A DNA stretch of 64,000 bases from assembly GCA_016787265.1 (NCBI GenBank), contig JAEUVF010000006.1, forward strand, positions 62,001 to 126,000, given 5' to 3'. The notes beneath the pieces were generated by a model, which was not told the DNA's origin, searched no databases, and was given only the letters and a program-made list of their open reading frames with translations. The position numbers and the translations under genes are program-made. This document shows positions 31,873 to 40,039 of this stretch, one piece after another; positions within the stretch are counted from its first letter, which is position 1; each line of letters starts with the position of its first letter. The stretch is from Flavipsychrobacter sp. (GTDB taxonomy: Bacteria; Bacteroidota; Bacteroidia; Chitinophagales; Chitinophagaceae).

Positions 31873-33039
31873 CTATTTCCAGCGCATGGCTTTGAAATGA
31901 ATGCTGGAATAACCATTCTTTTCATACAGTACCCCAATTGTCTTTTTATTTACCAGTACGATATCCGAATACGCAGCGGGATCGGCTTGTTTGGTATCGG
32001 AAGATTTATGCACCACCATGGAGCGCGACCAGGTTTGCCCGTCATCATAGCTGATGCGAAGCGTCAGGTTATCCCTGCGTTTTTCGTCTGCGGCATTACA
32101 GAAGGCGAGTATGTTTTTCTTTTTCTTTTTCCCAATGGTGAGTAGTGTTCCCTGGCAAACCGGATCAGGCAACTGTTTGTCAAAATAGATACTATCCCAG
32201 TTTTGCCCTCCATTGGAACTGGTAGCAACGATGCGTGAACGAATATCCCCTTTTTGATTGCGGGCATTTAACATCAATCTGCCACCAGACAGTTCCGCAG
32301 CAATCGATTCGTTACTACCGGGGATGCTCAGGGTCTCACTGAGCCGAAAACTTTTTCCATGGTCATCCGTAAAGAATCCATGCGCCTGGTAATCTTCAAA
32401 CTGTTTTTGAGGGGCACCTGCTGAATGATTGGCTGCTACAAAAATTCTTCCTTTAAAAGCACCGCTGGTTATCTGCATAGCGTGACCAGGTGTATTGGCA
32501 TAACTTCTCCAGTCTTCTGAAAAATTATATGCTGGGTTTTCGGATGGTTGATTGGGCCGATGGGTTTGTGTGGTAATATTAACCGCTTTCGACCAGGAGT
32601 TGCCTCCATCTGTGGAACTGATATACCATACTTCGCGAAGCCCCTCCCCTTTGCGAACTTCTCCTTCATGATTGTTGCCCGTATTGTAGAACAAAAAAAT
32701 CCTTCCGTTGGGATAAGCAGGATCCAGCAGGTCTACGACAGGTGCCGGATTACCAGCCTGTAACTGATCGTAATCCACAACCGTTTGCAGGGCAGACCAG
32801 CTCCTGCCACCATCTGTACTGGTTTTCAGCACAATATTGATATCTCCGAAATCACCTGCATGGTGCACTCTGCCTTCACAAAAAGCAAGCAGTTTTCCGT
32901 TTGGTAATCCAATTATGGCTGGTATGCGATAACTTTTATGTCCTTCTTCTCCAGATACAAAAACAGGAACTTCCTCTTGTGCCTGAACAGGTGACAGAAC
33001 CAACCAGCCCGCAGTCAACACCAATAAAAGTTTTTTCAT
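31873..33039 (-). CDS. Exo-alpha-sialidase
   Basis: This 388-residue secreted GH33 enzyme cleaves terminal sialic acid from glycans. It has a signal peptide (about 1-20, VQA-QE). The first catalytic arginine is R38 in SYRIP, and EGRVHHAGDFGDI follows with the acid/base region. Asp-boxes are STDGGRSW, STDGGNSW, SSNGGQNW and SYDDGQTW. NESIAAEL and GVLYEKNGY supply the Glu-Tyr nucleophile pair. It is the last gene of the sialic-acid operon and its start overlaps the EamA gene by 4 nt. A lysine run (GKKKKKN) lies over an A-rich tract. Confidence 0.93.
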   Translation of the reverse strand: MKKLLLVLTAGWLVLSPVQAQEEVPVFVSGEEGHKSYRIPAIIGLPNGKLLAFCEGRVHHAGDFGDINIVLKTSTDGGRSWSALQTVVDYDQLQAGNPAPVVDLLDPAYPNGRIFLFYNTGNNHEGEVRKGEGLREVWYISSTDGGNSWSKAVNITTQTHRPNQPSENPAYNFSEDWRSYANTPGHAMQITSGAFKGRIFVAANHSAGAPQKQFEDYQAHGFFTDDHGKSFRLSETLSIPGSNESIAAELSGGRLMLNARNQKGDIRSRIVATSSNGGQNWDSIYFDKQLPDPVCQGTLLTIGKKKKKNILAFCNAADEKRRDNLTLRISYDDGQTWSRSMVVHKSSDTKQADPAAYSDIVLVNKKTIGVLYEKNGYSSIHFKAMRWK

Positions 33040-33908
33040 GTCAATTTTTTTGTTTTTTGAGATATATACAATCCACCAGTCACCAACAGTAAACCTGCCA
33101 ATGTAAACCAGGTTAGGGGTTCATGCAGAAATATAAAAGCCAGCAGAAATCCAGCTACGGGGCAGGCATATAACCAATAGGAAGCGGCTACTGTATTCTT
33201 CCTTAAGAGATACAACCAGGCTTGCACCGCACCTATTGAAACTGGAATAGTCAGCCATAAAGTGCCGGTCCAGAAATGCCCGTCCAGTTTGTTTTTAAGC
33301 GGGTCGAATCCGGCTGCTGCCACTGGTAATAAGATCAATCCACCCATCAGCGTATGCCATGCATTGATAGTTAAGCTGTCCAATCCATTCCATTGCTGTC
33401 GGGTATAATAAATAGCTGCAATTGAATAGATGAGCATGCTGCTTAACAGTAATACAATCCCAATTGGTTCAGCGGTGCTGTTTTGAAGTAAGGGCCATGC
33501 TGCAATCAGCACACCCGAAGTGCATGCTAACAACGAAAATATTGCAGTGCCGGTGATCCGGTAGCGAAAAAAAACGGCAGCCAGTATACTGATAAAAACC
33601 GGGTTTACTGCAATAGCGAGACTACCGATCCCTGCACCCAGAAATTGCATTGCAATTACATAAATGCCCAGGTAGAGGCTTATATTGAGCAATCCATAAA
33701 TGGCCAGTTGTTTCCATTCTTTTGCCTTTGGTATTCGATTGCCCAGGATGAAATGTGTTATCAAGATCATCAGGCTGCCAGCAATCAGGAAGCGGGTTAC
33801 GGCAATCACCAGCGGCTGAGCACTTTCCAAGGCAATCTTGGTTGCGGTGGCGGCTGATGACCATAATATGGCAAAGACAATTCCCACCACTATGAATTTA
33901 CCATCCAT
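33036..33908 (-). CDS. EamA/DMT family transporter in the sialic-acid operon
   Basis: This 290-residue membrane protein has ten predicted helices in two EamA halves. FAILWSSAATATKIAL is near the start and the second copy has the typical ALNP-like KNTVAASYWLYACPVAGFLLAFIFLHEPLTW. DMT proteins export or import metabolites such as amino acids or sugars. It overlaps the AGE epimerase gene by 19 nt and the sialidase gene by 4 nt, so translation is coupled and a role in sialic-acid or amino-sugar movement is likely. Substrate and direction are unknown. Confidence 0.88.
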   Translation of the reverse strand: MDGKFIVVGIVFAILWSSAATATKIALESAQPLVIAVTRFLIAGSLMILITHFILGNRIPKAKEWKQLAIYGLLNISLYLGIYVIAMQFLGAGIGSLAIAVNPVFISILAAVFFRYRITGTAIFSLLACTSGVLIAAWPLLQNSTAEPIGIVLLLSSMLIYSIAAIYYTRQQWNGLDSLTINAWHTLMGGLILLPVAAAGFDPLKNKLDGHFWTGTLWLTIPVSIGAVQAWLYLLRKNTVAASYWLYACPVAGFLLAFIFLHEPLTWFTLAGLLLVTGGLYISQKTKKLT

Positions 33909-35095
33909 TTAGCTGTTTTAACTGCAAGGTACTCCTTCAGTATTTTTTGACAATACCATTCCTGCCTGGGTAAGTGGAAAGGGCCTTTGAAAAGATTCCC
34001 TTTAGCTGTTTGCGCAATTGTTCCATTTCTGTGCAGGTAACCATACCACTCCCCGTTTTGGGAATCGTGAAAGTGCGTATAGGCATATTCGTGAATCTTA
34101 CGGTGCCATTCGGCATATTTCTCATTGCCCGTCATAAGGTAAGCGAGCAGTGTGGCGATGATGGCTTCATTCTGTGGCCACCAGAACTTCATATCCTGCC
34201 AGTATTCCTGGACCGGTTTGTTAAAAACATCCCGGAAATAGATGATGCCTCCGTATTTTTCATCCCATCCTCTCTCCCACATATAATCCAGCATACGGCA
34301 ACCCAGGTTAATGAGGGCAGGATCATTACCACGGTACTTTGCTTCTTCCAGTATAAACCAGGCGCCTTCAATAGCATGACCTGGATTAAGCGTTCTGCCG
34401 TCAATATGGTTAATGATCGATCCGTCAGGAGCCACCTGCTCCATCACACAGCGGAGATCGTCTTTTACAAAATACTGTTCGATGGTTCGGATCCAGTTAC
34501 TGATCCATTCATCGCAGCGTCTATCTCCAATTGTTTCCCGAACTTGTTGTGCTGTATTAATCATGATCATGGGAACGCCAATTCCGATTGCCACACGCGT
34601 ATCTGTGAATTTTGGTTCTAATAATCCGGGCACAGTGGCATATTGAATACATTTTCCAAACAACTCACGGGAACGGCTAGCTGCAGTCTCATCTCCACTG
34701 GCTTTTGCATAAGCTGCCATCGCAATTACTGCAAAGGTTTCAGAAAAGAAATACCGTCGTTTTCGGATCGGTTTTCCATCTCGGGTAACATGAAAGAACA
34801 TACGGCCATCCGTATCAAAACAATGCTTCACCAGGAAGTCGTATCCAAGTTTGGCACCCTCCAGCCATTCCGCCCTTTGCTCAACTGTATTATAAAGGGT
34901 TGCCAGCAGCCAGGTTGCACGGCCCTGGATCCAGACTGCTTTATCATCGTCGATCAGGCTGCCATCTGCATCCCGCATTAACAGGAAACCTCCGTATTCC
35001 TGGTCATAGGATCTGGGAAACCAGAAGGGAATGGTATCATTTAGTAATTGCTTGTAATAAAATTCCTGGTAATATGCTAAATCAGGATTGTACAT
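33890..35095 (-). CDS. AGE family epimerase (N-acylglucosamine 2-epimerase)
   Basis: This 401-residue (alpha/alpha)6-barrel enzyme would convert ManNAc, made by the lyase, to GlcNAc. Conserved segments are WIQGRATWLLATLYN, FHVTRDGKPIRKRRYFFSE, NPGHAIEGAWFILEEAKYRG (active-site His and Glu), KFWWPQNEAI and GPFHLPRQEWYC. Bacteroidota use this epimerase, unlike the NanE/NanK route of E. coli, and no NanK is present here. The gene overlaps the MFS gene upstream by 14 nt and the EamA gene downstream by 19 nt. Confidence 0.93.
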   Translation of the reverse strand: MYNPDLAYYQEFYYKQLLNDTIPFWFPRSYDQEYGGFLLMRDADGSLIDDDKAVWIQGRATWLLATLYNTVEQRAEWLEGAKLGYDFLVKHCFDTDGRMFFHVTRDGKPIRKRRYFFSETFAVIAMAAYAKASGDETAASRSRELFGKCIQYATVPGLLEPKFTDTRVAIGIGVPMIMINTAQQVRETIGDRRCDEWISNWIRTIEQYFVKDDLRCVMEQVAPDGSIINHIDGRTLNPGHAIEGAWFILEEAKYRGNDPALINLGCRMLDYMWERGWDEKYGGIIYFRDVFNKPVQEYWQDMKFWWPQNEAIIATLLAYLMTGNEKYAEWHRKIHEYAYTHFHDSQNGEWYGYLHRNGTIAQTAKGNLFKGPFHLPRQEWYCQKILKEYLAVKTAKWMVNS

Positions 35096-36308
35096 AGTCG
35101 ATGGTTTTGGGCCTAAGGAAATAAAGTTGAACGGTCAGGATGATAAGTACCACTAATGCCAGCCAGGCAAAACTTTGTCCGAGATTGCCAGCATCACTGG
35201 ATTTGCCCAGCCAGTCAGTAATAAGTGCACCTGAGAATATGCCGGTGAGATTCATAAGTCCATACCCGGTAGCGCGGTACCTGGAGGGTACGAGTTGGCA
35301 AAGAATCGGCATATTGTTCGCATCAAACAAACCGAATCCGAATCCAAAACAAAAAGCTGCCAGAACAATATGCAACAGCGTGCTTCCAAACCCGATGAAT
35401 ACAAGAGCCGGGATGGTGAGTGCGAGACCGATTGCACCGGTGTAGACACGTCCCCGCAGGTTTTTCTGAACCCAACGATCCGAGAGATATCCACCTATCA
35501 ATACTCCAATTAAGGAAGAACCTGAAGTGGTAATTGTGGACAGTGGACCAGCTGTAGCCATTTCAATGTTCAGGGTTTCAGAAAACAAAGTTGGTAACCA
35601 GTTTTTGACTGCCCATCCGGGTAAACTGGGTAAGGTGAAATACAACAGCAAAATCCAGAAGGAAGGATTCCCCAATAAAAAACGTAAGGCTTTGGCGGGT
35701 GAAACTGCTTCGCCTATTCTGCCGGATGTTCCTGCTTTACCGCCAAGTTCCCGCAGAAAAATTAACAGGACAAAGGAATAAACCATTCCGATCAGTCCAA
35801 AGGACTGGAACGTGAATTGCCAGGACATGTTTGCTGCAATGGTTGCACCAAATCCACCCAGCGCCTGTCCCATATACAAACCTGTCATATGAATGCCAAT
35901 GGCCAGGGACCTGGTTTTGCCATTGTGGTAATCTGCTATGAGAGATAAAGCTGCGGGAATATAGAGCGCTTCACTAACGCCCATGATTGCACGAAGCAGA
36001 TAGAGTTGCTCAAAATTGGTAGCATAACCCATTGCAAAAGTTACTCCTGACCAAACAAACAAGCTTCCTACGATCAGGCTTTTGCGGTTAAACCGGTCTG
36101 CAATGATACCAGCTGCCGGACTGATTCCTCCATAGATCCAGAGGAATATGGCCATGAGAATACCGAAATTTTCAGCTGATTGCAATTCTGCAATATCCAC
36201 CTGCATGGAAGGACGCATGGTTGCGAGCATTTGCCGGTCCATATAATTCAGGAGTGCCACCAGCCACAAGAGGGCAACCACTACCCAGGGATATTTGTTT
36301 CCTTTCAT
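35082..36308 (-). CDS. MFS transporter, probable sialic-acid importer
   Basis: This 408-residue major facilitator protein has 12 helices. LLNYMDRQMLATMRPSM in helix 1 and ADRFNRKSLIVGS in the A-loop are typical of the ACS/sugar-acid clade. Its place between the mutarotase and the epimerase points to sialic-acid (NanT-like) uptake over the inner membrane, which is inferred from context. The frame is open to 36335, overlapping the mutarotase gene; MKGNKYPWVV at 36308, 1 nt after the mutarotase stop, is the more natural start. Confidence 0.87.
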   Translation of the reverse strand: MKGNKYPWVVVALLWLVALLNYMDRQMLATMRPSMQVDIAELQSAENFGILMAIFLWIYGGISPAAGIIADRFNRKSLIVGSLFVWSGVTFAMGYATNFEQLYLLRAIMGVSEALYIPAALSLIADYHNGKTRSLAIGIHMTGLYMGQALGGFGATIAANMSWQFTFQSFGLIGMVYSFVLLIFLRELGGKAGTSGRIGEAVSPAKALRFLLGNPSFWILLLYFTLPSLPGWAVKNWLPTLFSETLNIEMATAGPLSTITTSGSSLIGVLIGGYLSDRWVQKNLRGRVYTGAIGLALTIPALVFIGFGSTLLHIVLAAFCFGFGFGLFDANNMPILCQLVPSRYRATGYGLMNLTGIFSGALITDWLGKSSDAGNLGQSFAWLALVVLIILTVQLYFLRPKTIDYVQS

Positions 36309-36309
36309 G

Positions 36310-37464
36310 TTATCGGCGTTGGTTAAGTTGACCAATTTGTATAAAGGGGGAACGTACGCCCGCTTTTATTTCACCGCTTGGCAGCAGGAGGTAGTTGTTC
36401 CATCGAATCAGGCTGGTAGTTACCGGTGGATCAAACGGAACATCTCCGGCAAGTTGCCATTGACTCTCATCTACCTGCAATACCAGTATTTTTTTTCTGA
36501 ATCCGGGATGGTTTCGTTGCAGTTCATTTTTTTGATGGATGAATGCTGCTTTCTTTATACTGTCAGTTTCACGCTGGATGGCTCCCAGTAATTTTTCAAC
36601 CTGGCCGAAGGTTGAGCCATCGTCTCCACCCAAAAGCAGTATGCTTTCATCCTTCATGCTTATTGCCTGTGATGCAGCCAGCGCAAAAGGTAGGTTACCC
36701 AGCTTTTTCCAGGTTCCAGGATCGTGCGAGAACTGCCAGGTTTCAGCATAGAGCTGGCTGGTATCTGTATTATTTCGCGCCCGACCTCCTGCCAGTATGA
36801 GTTCCTGCCTGCCATTTACAGACCGAGCCTGCAGTACTGCATGGGAAACAGGATATGGCAATGCTGGTAGTTCCTTCCAGCCTGTTGCCAGGTCATTCAT
36901 CGAAAGGCTAAAAAATCGGTTACTAATCCCTGTTAAAGTTTCACCGCCGGCTATAAAAAGCTGATCCTGGATACTTGTTCCTGCGGCATTGGTCAGGGGT
37001 ATGGGGAGTGCAGGCAGTTCTTTCACTGTAATTCCGGTATCCGTTTTTTCTAGCAGCCATACAGCAGAACTGATTCCATTATCTCCCTCCCCTCCTGCCA
37101 ATACAACTCCCTTTGAGGTAGAATAAGAGCAACCATAAGAGGTCAGTTCTGGAAAGCGGCTTGTTTTCCAATAAGTACAGTCTCCCTTTTCCGTTAATAG
37201 ATAAAGATGCAACTGCTGCTGGAATTGTTTTTTCCCTCCTTCCCATGGAAGTCCGTGAGGAAAATTCGCTCCCCCCCCAACTAGTAATAAATCACCAATG
37301 ATTCCGGTAACAGGGCCTGCTATTCCAACAGCATCTCCATAACCAGTTGACGGAAGAGGTACAGGTTCTTTCCATTCAATCTCTACTACATTGGCATGAG
37401 ACCGACAGCTGCCGACGGGTGTTTGCAGAATCATCAGTATTGTTGGTAAATAAAGTAATCGCAT
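36310..37464 (-). CDS. NanM-like cyclically permuted mutarotase
   Basis: This 384-residue protein has six Kelch-type blades. GGGANFPHGLPWEGGKK near residue 63 is the conserved opening, then GVVLAGGEGDNG, LFIAGGE, LILAGGRARN and LLLGGDDGS mark successive blades. The family speeds anomer exchange of sialic acid so that the lyase gets the open-chain form faster. A possible lipobox (VGSC, C20) or a plain signal peptide puts it in the periplasm. It lies 5 nt after nanA and 1 nt before the MFS gene. Confidence 0.9.
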   Translation of the reverse strand: MRLLYLPTILMILQTPVGSCRSHANVVEIEWKEPVPLPSTGYGDAVGIAGPVTGIIGDLLLVGGGANFPHGLPWEGGKKQFQQQLHLYLLTEKGDCTYWKTSRFPELTSYGCSYSTSKGVVLAGGEGDNGISSAVWLLEKTDTGITVKELPALPIPLTNAAGTSIQDQLFIAGGETLTGISNRFFSLSMNDLATGWKELPALPYPVSHAVLQARSVNGRQELILAGGRARNNTDTSQLYAETWQFSHDPGTWKKLGNLPFALAASQAISMKDESILLLGGDDGSTFGQVEKLLGAIQRETDSIKKAAFIHQKNELQRNHPGFRKKILVLQVDESQWQLAGDVPFDPPVTTSLIRWNNYLLLPSGEIKAGVRSPFIQIGQLNQRR

Positions 37465-37469
37465 GGCAT

Positions 37470-38411
37470 TCAGCTATGCTTTGCAACCGGATAGCGGGAG
37501 CAATAGTCCTGAAAAGAAATACGTTCCAGATCTTCGGTGAAGAGTTGTTTTTCTTCTGGATTCATATTGCGTACTGGAAGCCGGAATTCGCCACAATCCA
37601 GTCCGATGGCTTTCATGAAAGCTTTCCCGGTTGCAATTCCTCCATATTTTCCAAGCAGCCGGATCATATCAATACTACGCTGCTGTTCAGTTCTTGCCGT
37701 ATCAAGATCATTGCGTTCAAATGCATTGATCAGTTTATGATACAATGGTGCCGCATAGTTGAAGGTACTGCCAACGGATCCCCTGGCTCCCAACACAAGG
37801 GCCGATAACATGTTCTCATCCCTGCCCCAAAGCATATCATACCGTCCATTTTGAAAACGCAGGCAACTGAGAAAGTCCATGAAATCCTCATGGGTATACT
37901 TAATACCTGCAAAATTCGAAATATGTCCATCGACTTCCTGTAACAGATCTATCATATTAAAGCCCACTCCGGTTAATACCGGAATATGATAATAATAGAA
38001 GGGCATATCGGGAACGGCGGCTGCCACTTCTGCAATACAGGCTGCCAGTTGTTTTACCGAGGAAGGTTTGAAATAAAATGGCGCTGTAAAGGATACTGCG
38101 TATATCCCTTCCTGTTGGGCATGTTTCGCCAGCTCAATACAATCCTTAATAGATGTGCCGCCAAGGAAACACATAACCCTGAATTCCGGATTCTGTCGGG
38201 TGGCAGCAGCCCATGCGGTAGCTACCTGTTTTTTCTCCTGCAACGAAAGTGAAACCCCTTCACCTGTTGATCCTGCGATAAAAGCACCGGAAACACCATT
38301 TGATTTCAGGAGTGCATAATATTCGGGAATGACAGCAAGGTTCAATTCACCAGATGCATGAAAAGGCGTAAATGGGGCCGCTATCAATCCGTTTAAATGT
38401 AGGCTGGACAT
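37470..38411 (-). CDS. nanA: N-acetylneuraminate lyase
   Basis: This 313-residue class I aldolase of the DapA/NanA family splits sialic acid to ManNAc and pyruvate. GSTGEGVSLS (47-56) binds the pyruvate carboxylate, the tyrosine of YYYHIP is at 141, and the Schiff-base lysine is K171 in FAGIKYT. The context (SusC/D, mutarotase, epimerase, sialidase) makes NanA much more likely than dihydrodipicolinate synthase. It follows the SusD gene by 23 nt. Confidence 0.92.
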   Translation of the reverse strand: MSSLHLNGLIAAPFTPFHASGELNLAVIPEYYALLKSNGVSGAFIAGSTGEGVSLSLQEKKQVATAWAAATRQNPEFRVMCFLGGTSIKDCIELAKHAQQEGIYAVSFTAPFYFKPSSVKQLAACIAEVAAAVPDMPFYYYHIPVLTGVGFNMIDLLQEVDGHISNFAGIKYTHEDFMDFLSCLRFQNGRYDMLWGRDENMLSALVLGARGSVGSTFNYAAPLYHKLINAFERNDLDTARTEQQRSIDMIRLLGKYGGIATGKAFMKAIGLDCGEFRLPVRNMNPEEKQLFTEDLERISFQDYCSRYPVAKHS

Positions 38412-38434
38412 ATTTCGAATTTAGGTATTCTGAA

Positions 38435-40015
38435 TTACTTGGGTTTGGAAGTTTGATAGCCAGGTGTCTGGTCAACCAGTGGATCATTGGTCCATATGGC
38501 GGGTGGAATCGGCCAGAGGATTTTATATCCGATAGAGGCTTTATCCAAAACTCCATATGGATGATCAGCATTTTTATAAACCAGCGGTTCATTGTTTACC
38601 TGCATTCTGCGCAAATCGTACCAGCGTTTACCCTCAAACACAAACTCTTTGGAACGCTCTTCGAAAATTGCCAGTTCATTTGCATCTTTCGATCCGGCAA
38701 CAAAAGGATTCGGATCCTTCCCAACTCCACCGAATGCACGATTCCGGATGGCCTGTACATATACTGCTGGATCTGTTCCTTCTGCATTGGCAATCTCCGC
38801 CAGCATCAGCAGGCGATCAGCTTCCCGGTACACTGGCCAGTCGTCAGCAAAATAGCGCTTGTTGGCATCAATGGTACCCAGGAATTTTACTAAAGCAGTA
38901 TTTCTTACTGTCACTGTATAAGGAGTGGTGGAAGTAGTTACTTTGTAATAATCGTAGAAGGTGGCATTCCTGCGCTGATCTTCTACCTCATAGGATTGGA
39001 AGAGTTCAAAAGTATAGCGGTAACGTTGAATGATCTGTTGCGAATTGGGGGCTGCAATAACCAGTGGATCTACCAGGAAATTACCAACTCCGGCACTAAC
39101 GGTGGAATCTTTATAATGCTGTCCATCAAAGTTGAAGGTCGAATAAGTATAGGAGGCTACTCCGGGCATCTCAGTTTCTCCTACCCTGTATGGCAATGCA
39201 AAAATGATTTCACTGTTGCGTTTGCGATTGTAGGCAAACACATCTTTGAAATTTGCCTGTAACGTATAATCCGTTACCGACAGCAGGCTGCTCTTCGCTT
39301 CGGCCAGATCTGTATTGTTGCCATACACTTTTGCTGACCACAGGAATATTTCACCTTTCAGCATTTTAGCGGCATGCGGATTCCACTGGTATTTATCCTG
39401 TGCAGCACTGCTGCCAAATAGTTCCAGAGAACGATTGATATCCGTTTTTATCACTGCCAGTACTTCCGCTTCGGTTGATCTTGCTCTTCTCAGGGTTTCC
39501 TGGTTGGTATTGCCGTTCAATACTTCCGGCTCCAGCCATATGGGTACCCCTCCATAGGTGCGTAAAAGGTGGAAATAATAATAGGAACGCATGGCATGTG
39601 CCTGACCTAACAGGTAGGACTTTTTATCTGCCGGCAGGAATTCAATTGCCGTTACCCGCTGAATAAATAAATTCAATTGCAGGATTGGATTGTAAAAGCC
39701 TCCCCAGTTACCTACACCGGCTGAATTTTCTTCGATACGCTGTTCAATGATATTGAGTTCATTCAGGGAGGTATTCTGTACATCCACATTGCTGTAGGCT
39801 CCACCTCTCATTTCTCCCAGCCGTATGAACATGAAATTGTTATCGCGGAATTGTTTGTGCAGTCCCACCATGAAATTACTCACCTGTGCTTCATTCTGCC
39901 AGAAATTTCCATCTCCGAAATAATCTTCAGGAGCAAGTTCCAGAGTTTTGCGGCAGGCCGTCTGCGTACTGATGACCAGTACCAGCAGCCATAAAAGAGA
40001 ATTTATTTTTTTCAT
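38435..40015 (-). CDS. SusD/RagB family outer membrane glycan-binding lipoprotein
   Basis: This 526-residue lipoprotein (lipobox with C21 in STQTACRK) has SusD features: a TPR-like helical core with LGQAHAMRSYYYFHLLRTYGGVPI, and a C-terminal RagB part with YREADRLLMLAEIANAEGTDP, FEGKRWYDLRRM and PGYQTSKPK at the end. It sits on the SusC barrel as a lid that captures sialic acid or sialoglycans at the cell surface. It starts 24 nt after the SusC gene. Confidence 0.95.
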   Translation of the reverse strand: MKKINSLLWLLVLVISTQTACRKTLELAPEDYFGDGNFWQNEAQVSNFMVGLHKQFRDNNFMFIRLGEMRGGAYSNVDVQNTSLNELNIIEQRIEENSAGVGNWGGFYNPILQLNLFIQRVTAIEFLPADKKSYLLGQAHAMRSYYYFHLLRTYGGVPIWLEPEVLNGNTNQETLRRARSTEAEVLAVIKTDINRSLELFGSSAAQDKYQWNPHAAKMLKGEIFLWSAKVYGNNTDLAEAKSSLLSVTDYTLQANFKDVFAYNRKRNSEIIFALPYRVGETEMPGVASYTYSTFNFDGQHYKDSTVSAGVGNFLVDPLVIAAPNSQQIIQRYRYTFELFQSYEVEDQRRNATFYDYYKVTTSTTPYTVTVRNTALVKFLGTIDANKRYFADDWPVYREADRLLMLAEIANAEGTDPAVYVQAIRNRAFGGVGKDPNPFVAGSKDANELAIFEERSKEFVFEGKRWYDLRRMQVNNEPLVYKNADHPYGVLDKASIGYKILWPIPPAIWTNDPLVDQTPGYQTSKPK

Positions 40016-40039
40016 ATTACTATGTTTATGCTATCTGAA

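Noticed and set aside
32110..32135. A-rich tract in the sialidase gene as a phase-variable site
   Set aside because: It codes a lysine run with mixed AAA/AAG codons, so it is not a clean homopolymer; the frame is intact on both sides.
37275..37285. Short C run in the NanM gene (CCCCCCCC)
   Set aside because: The eight-base run is in frame within GGGANFP and there is no evidence of slippage.
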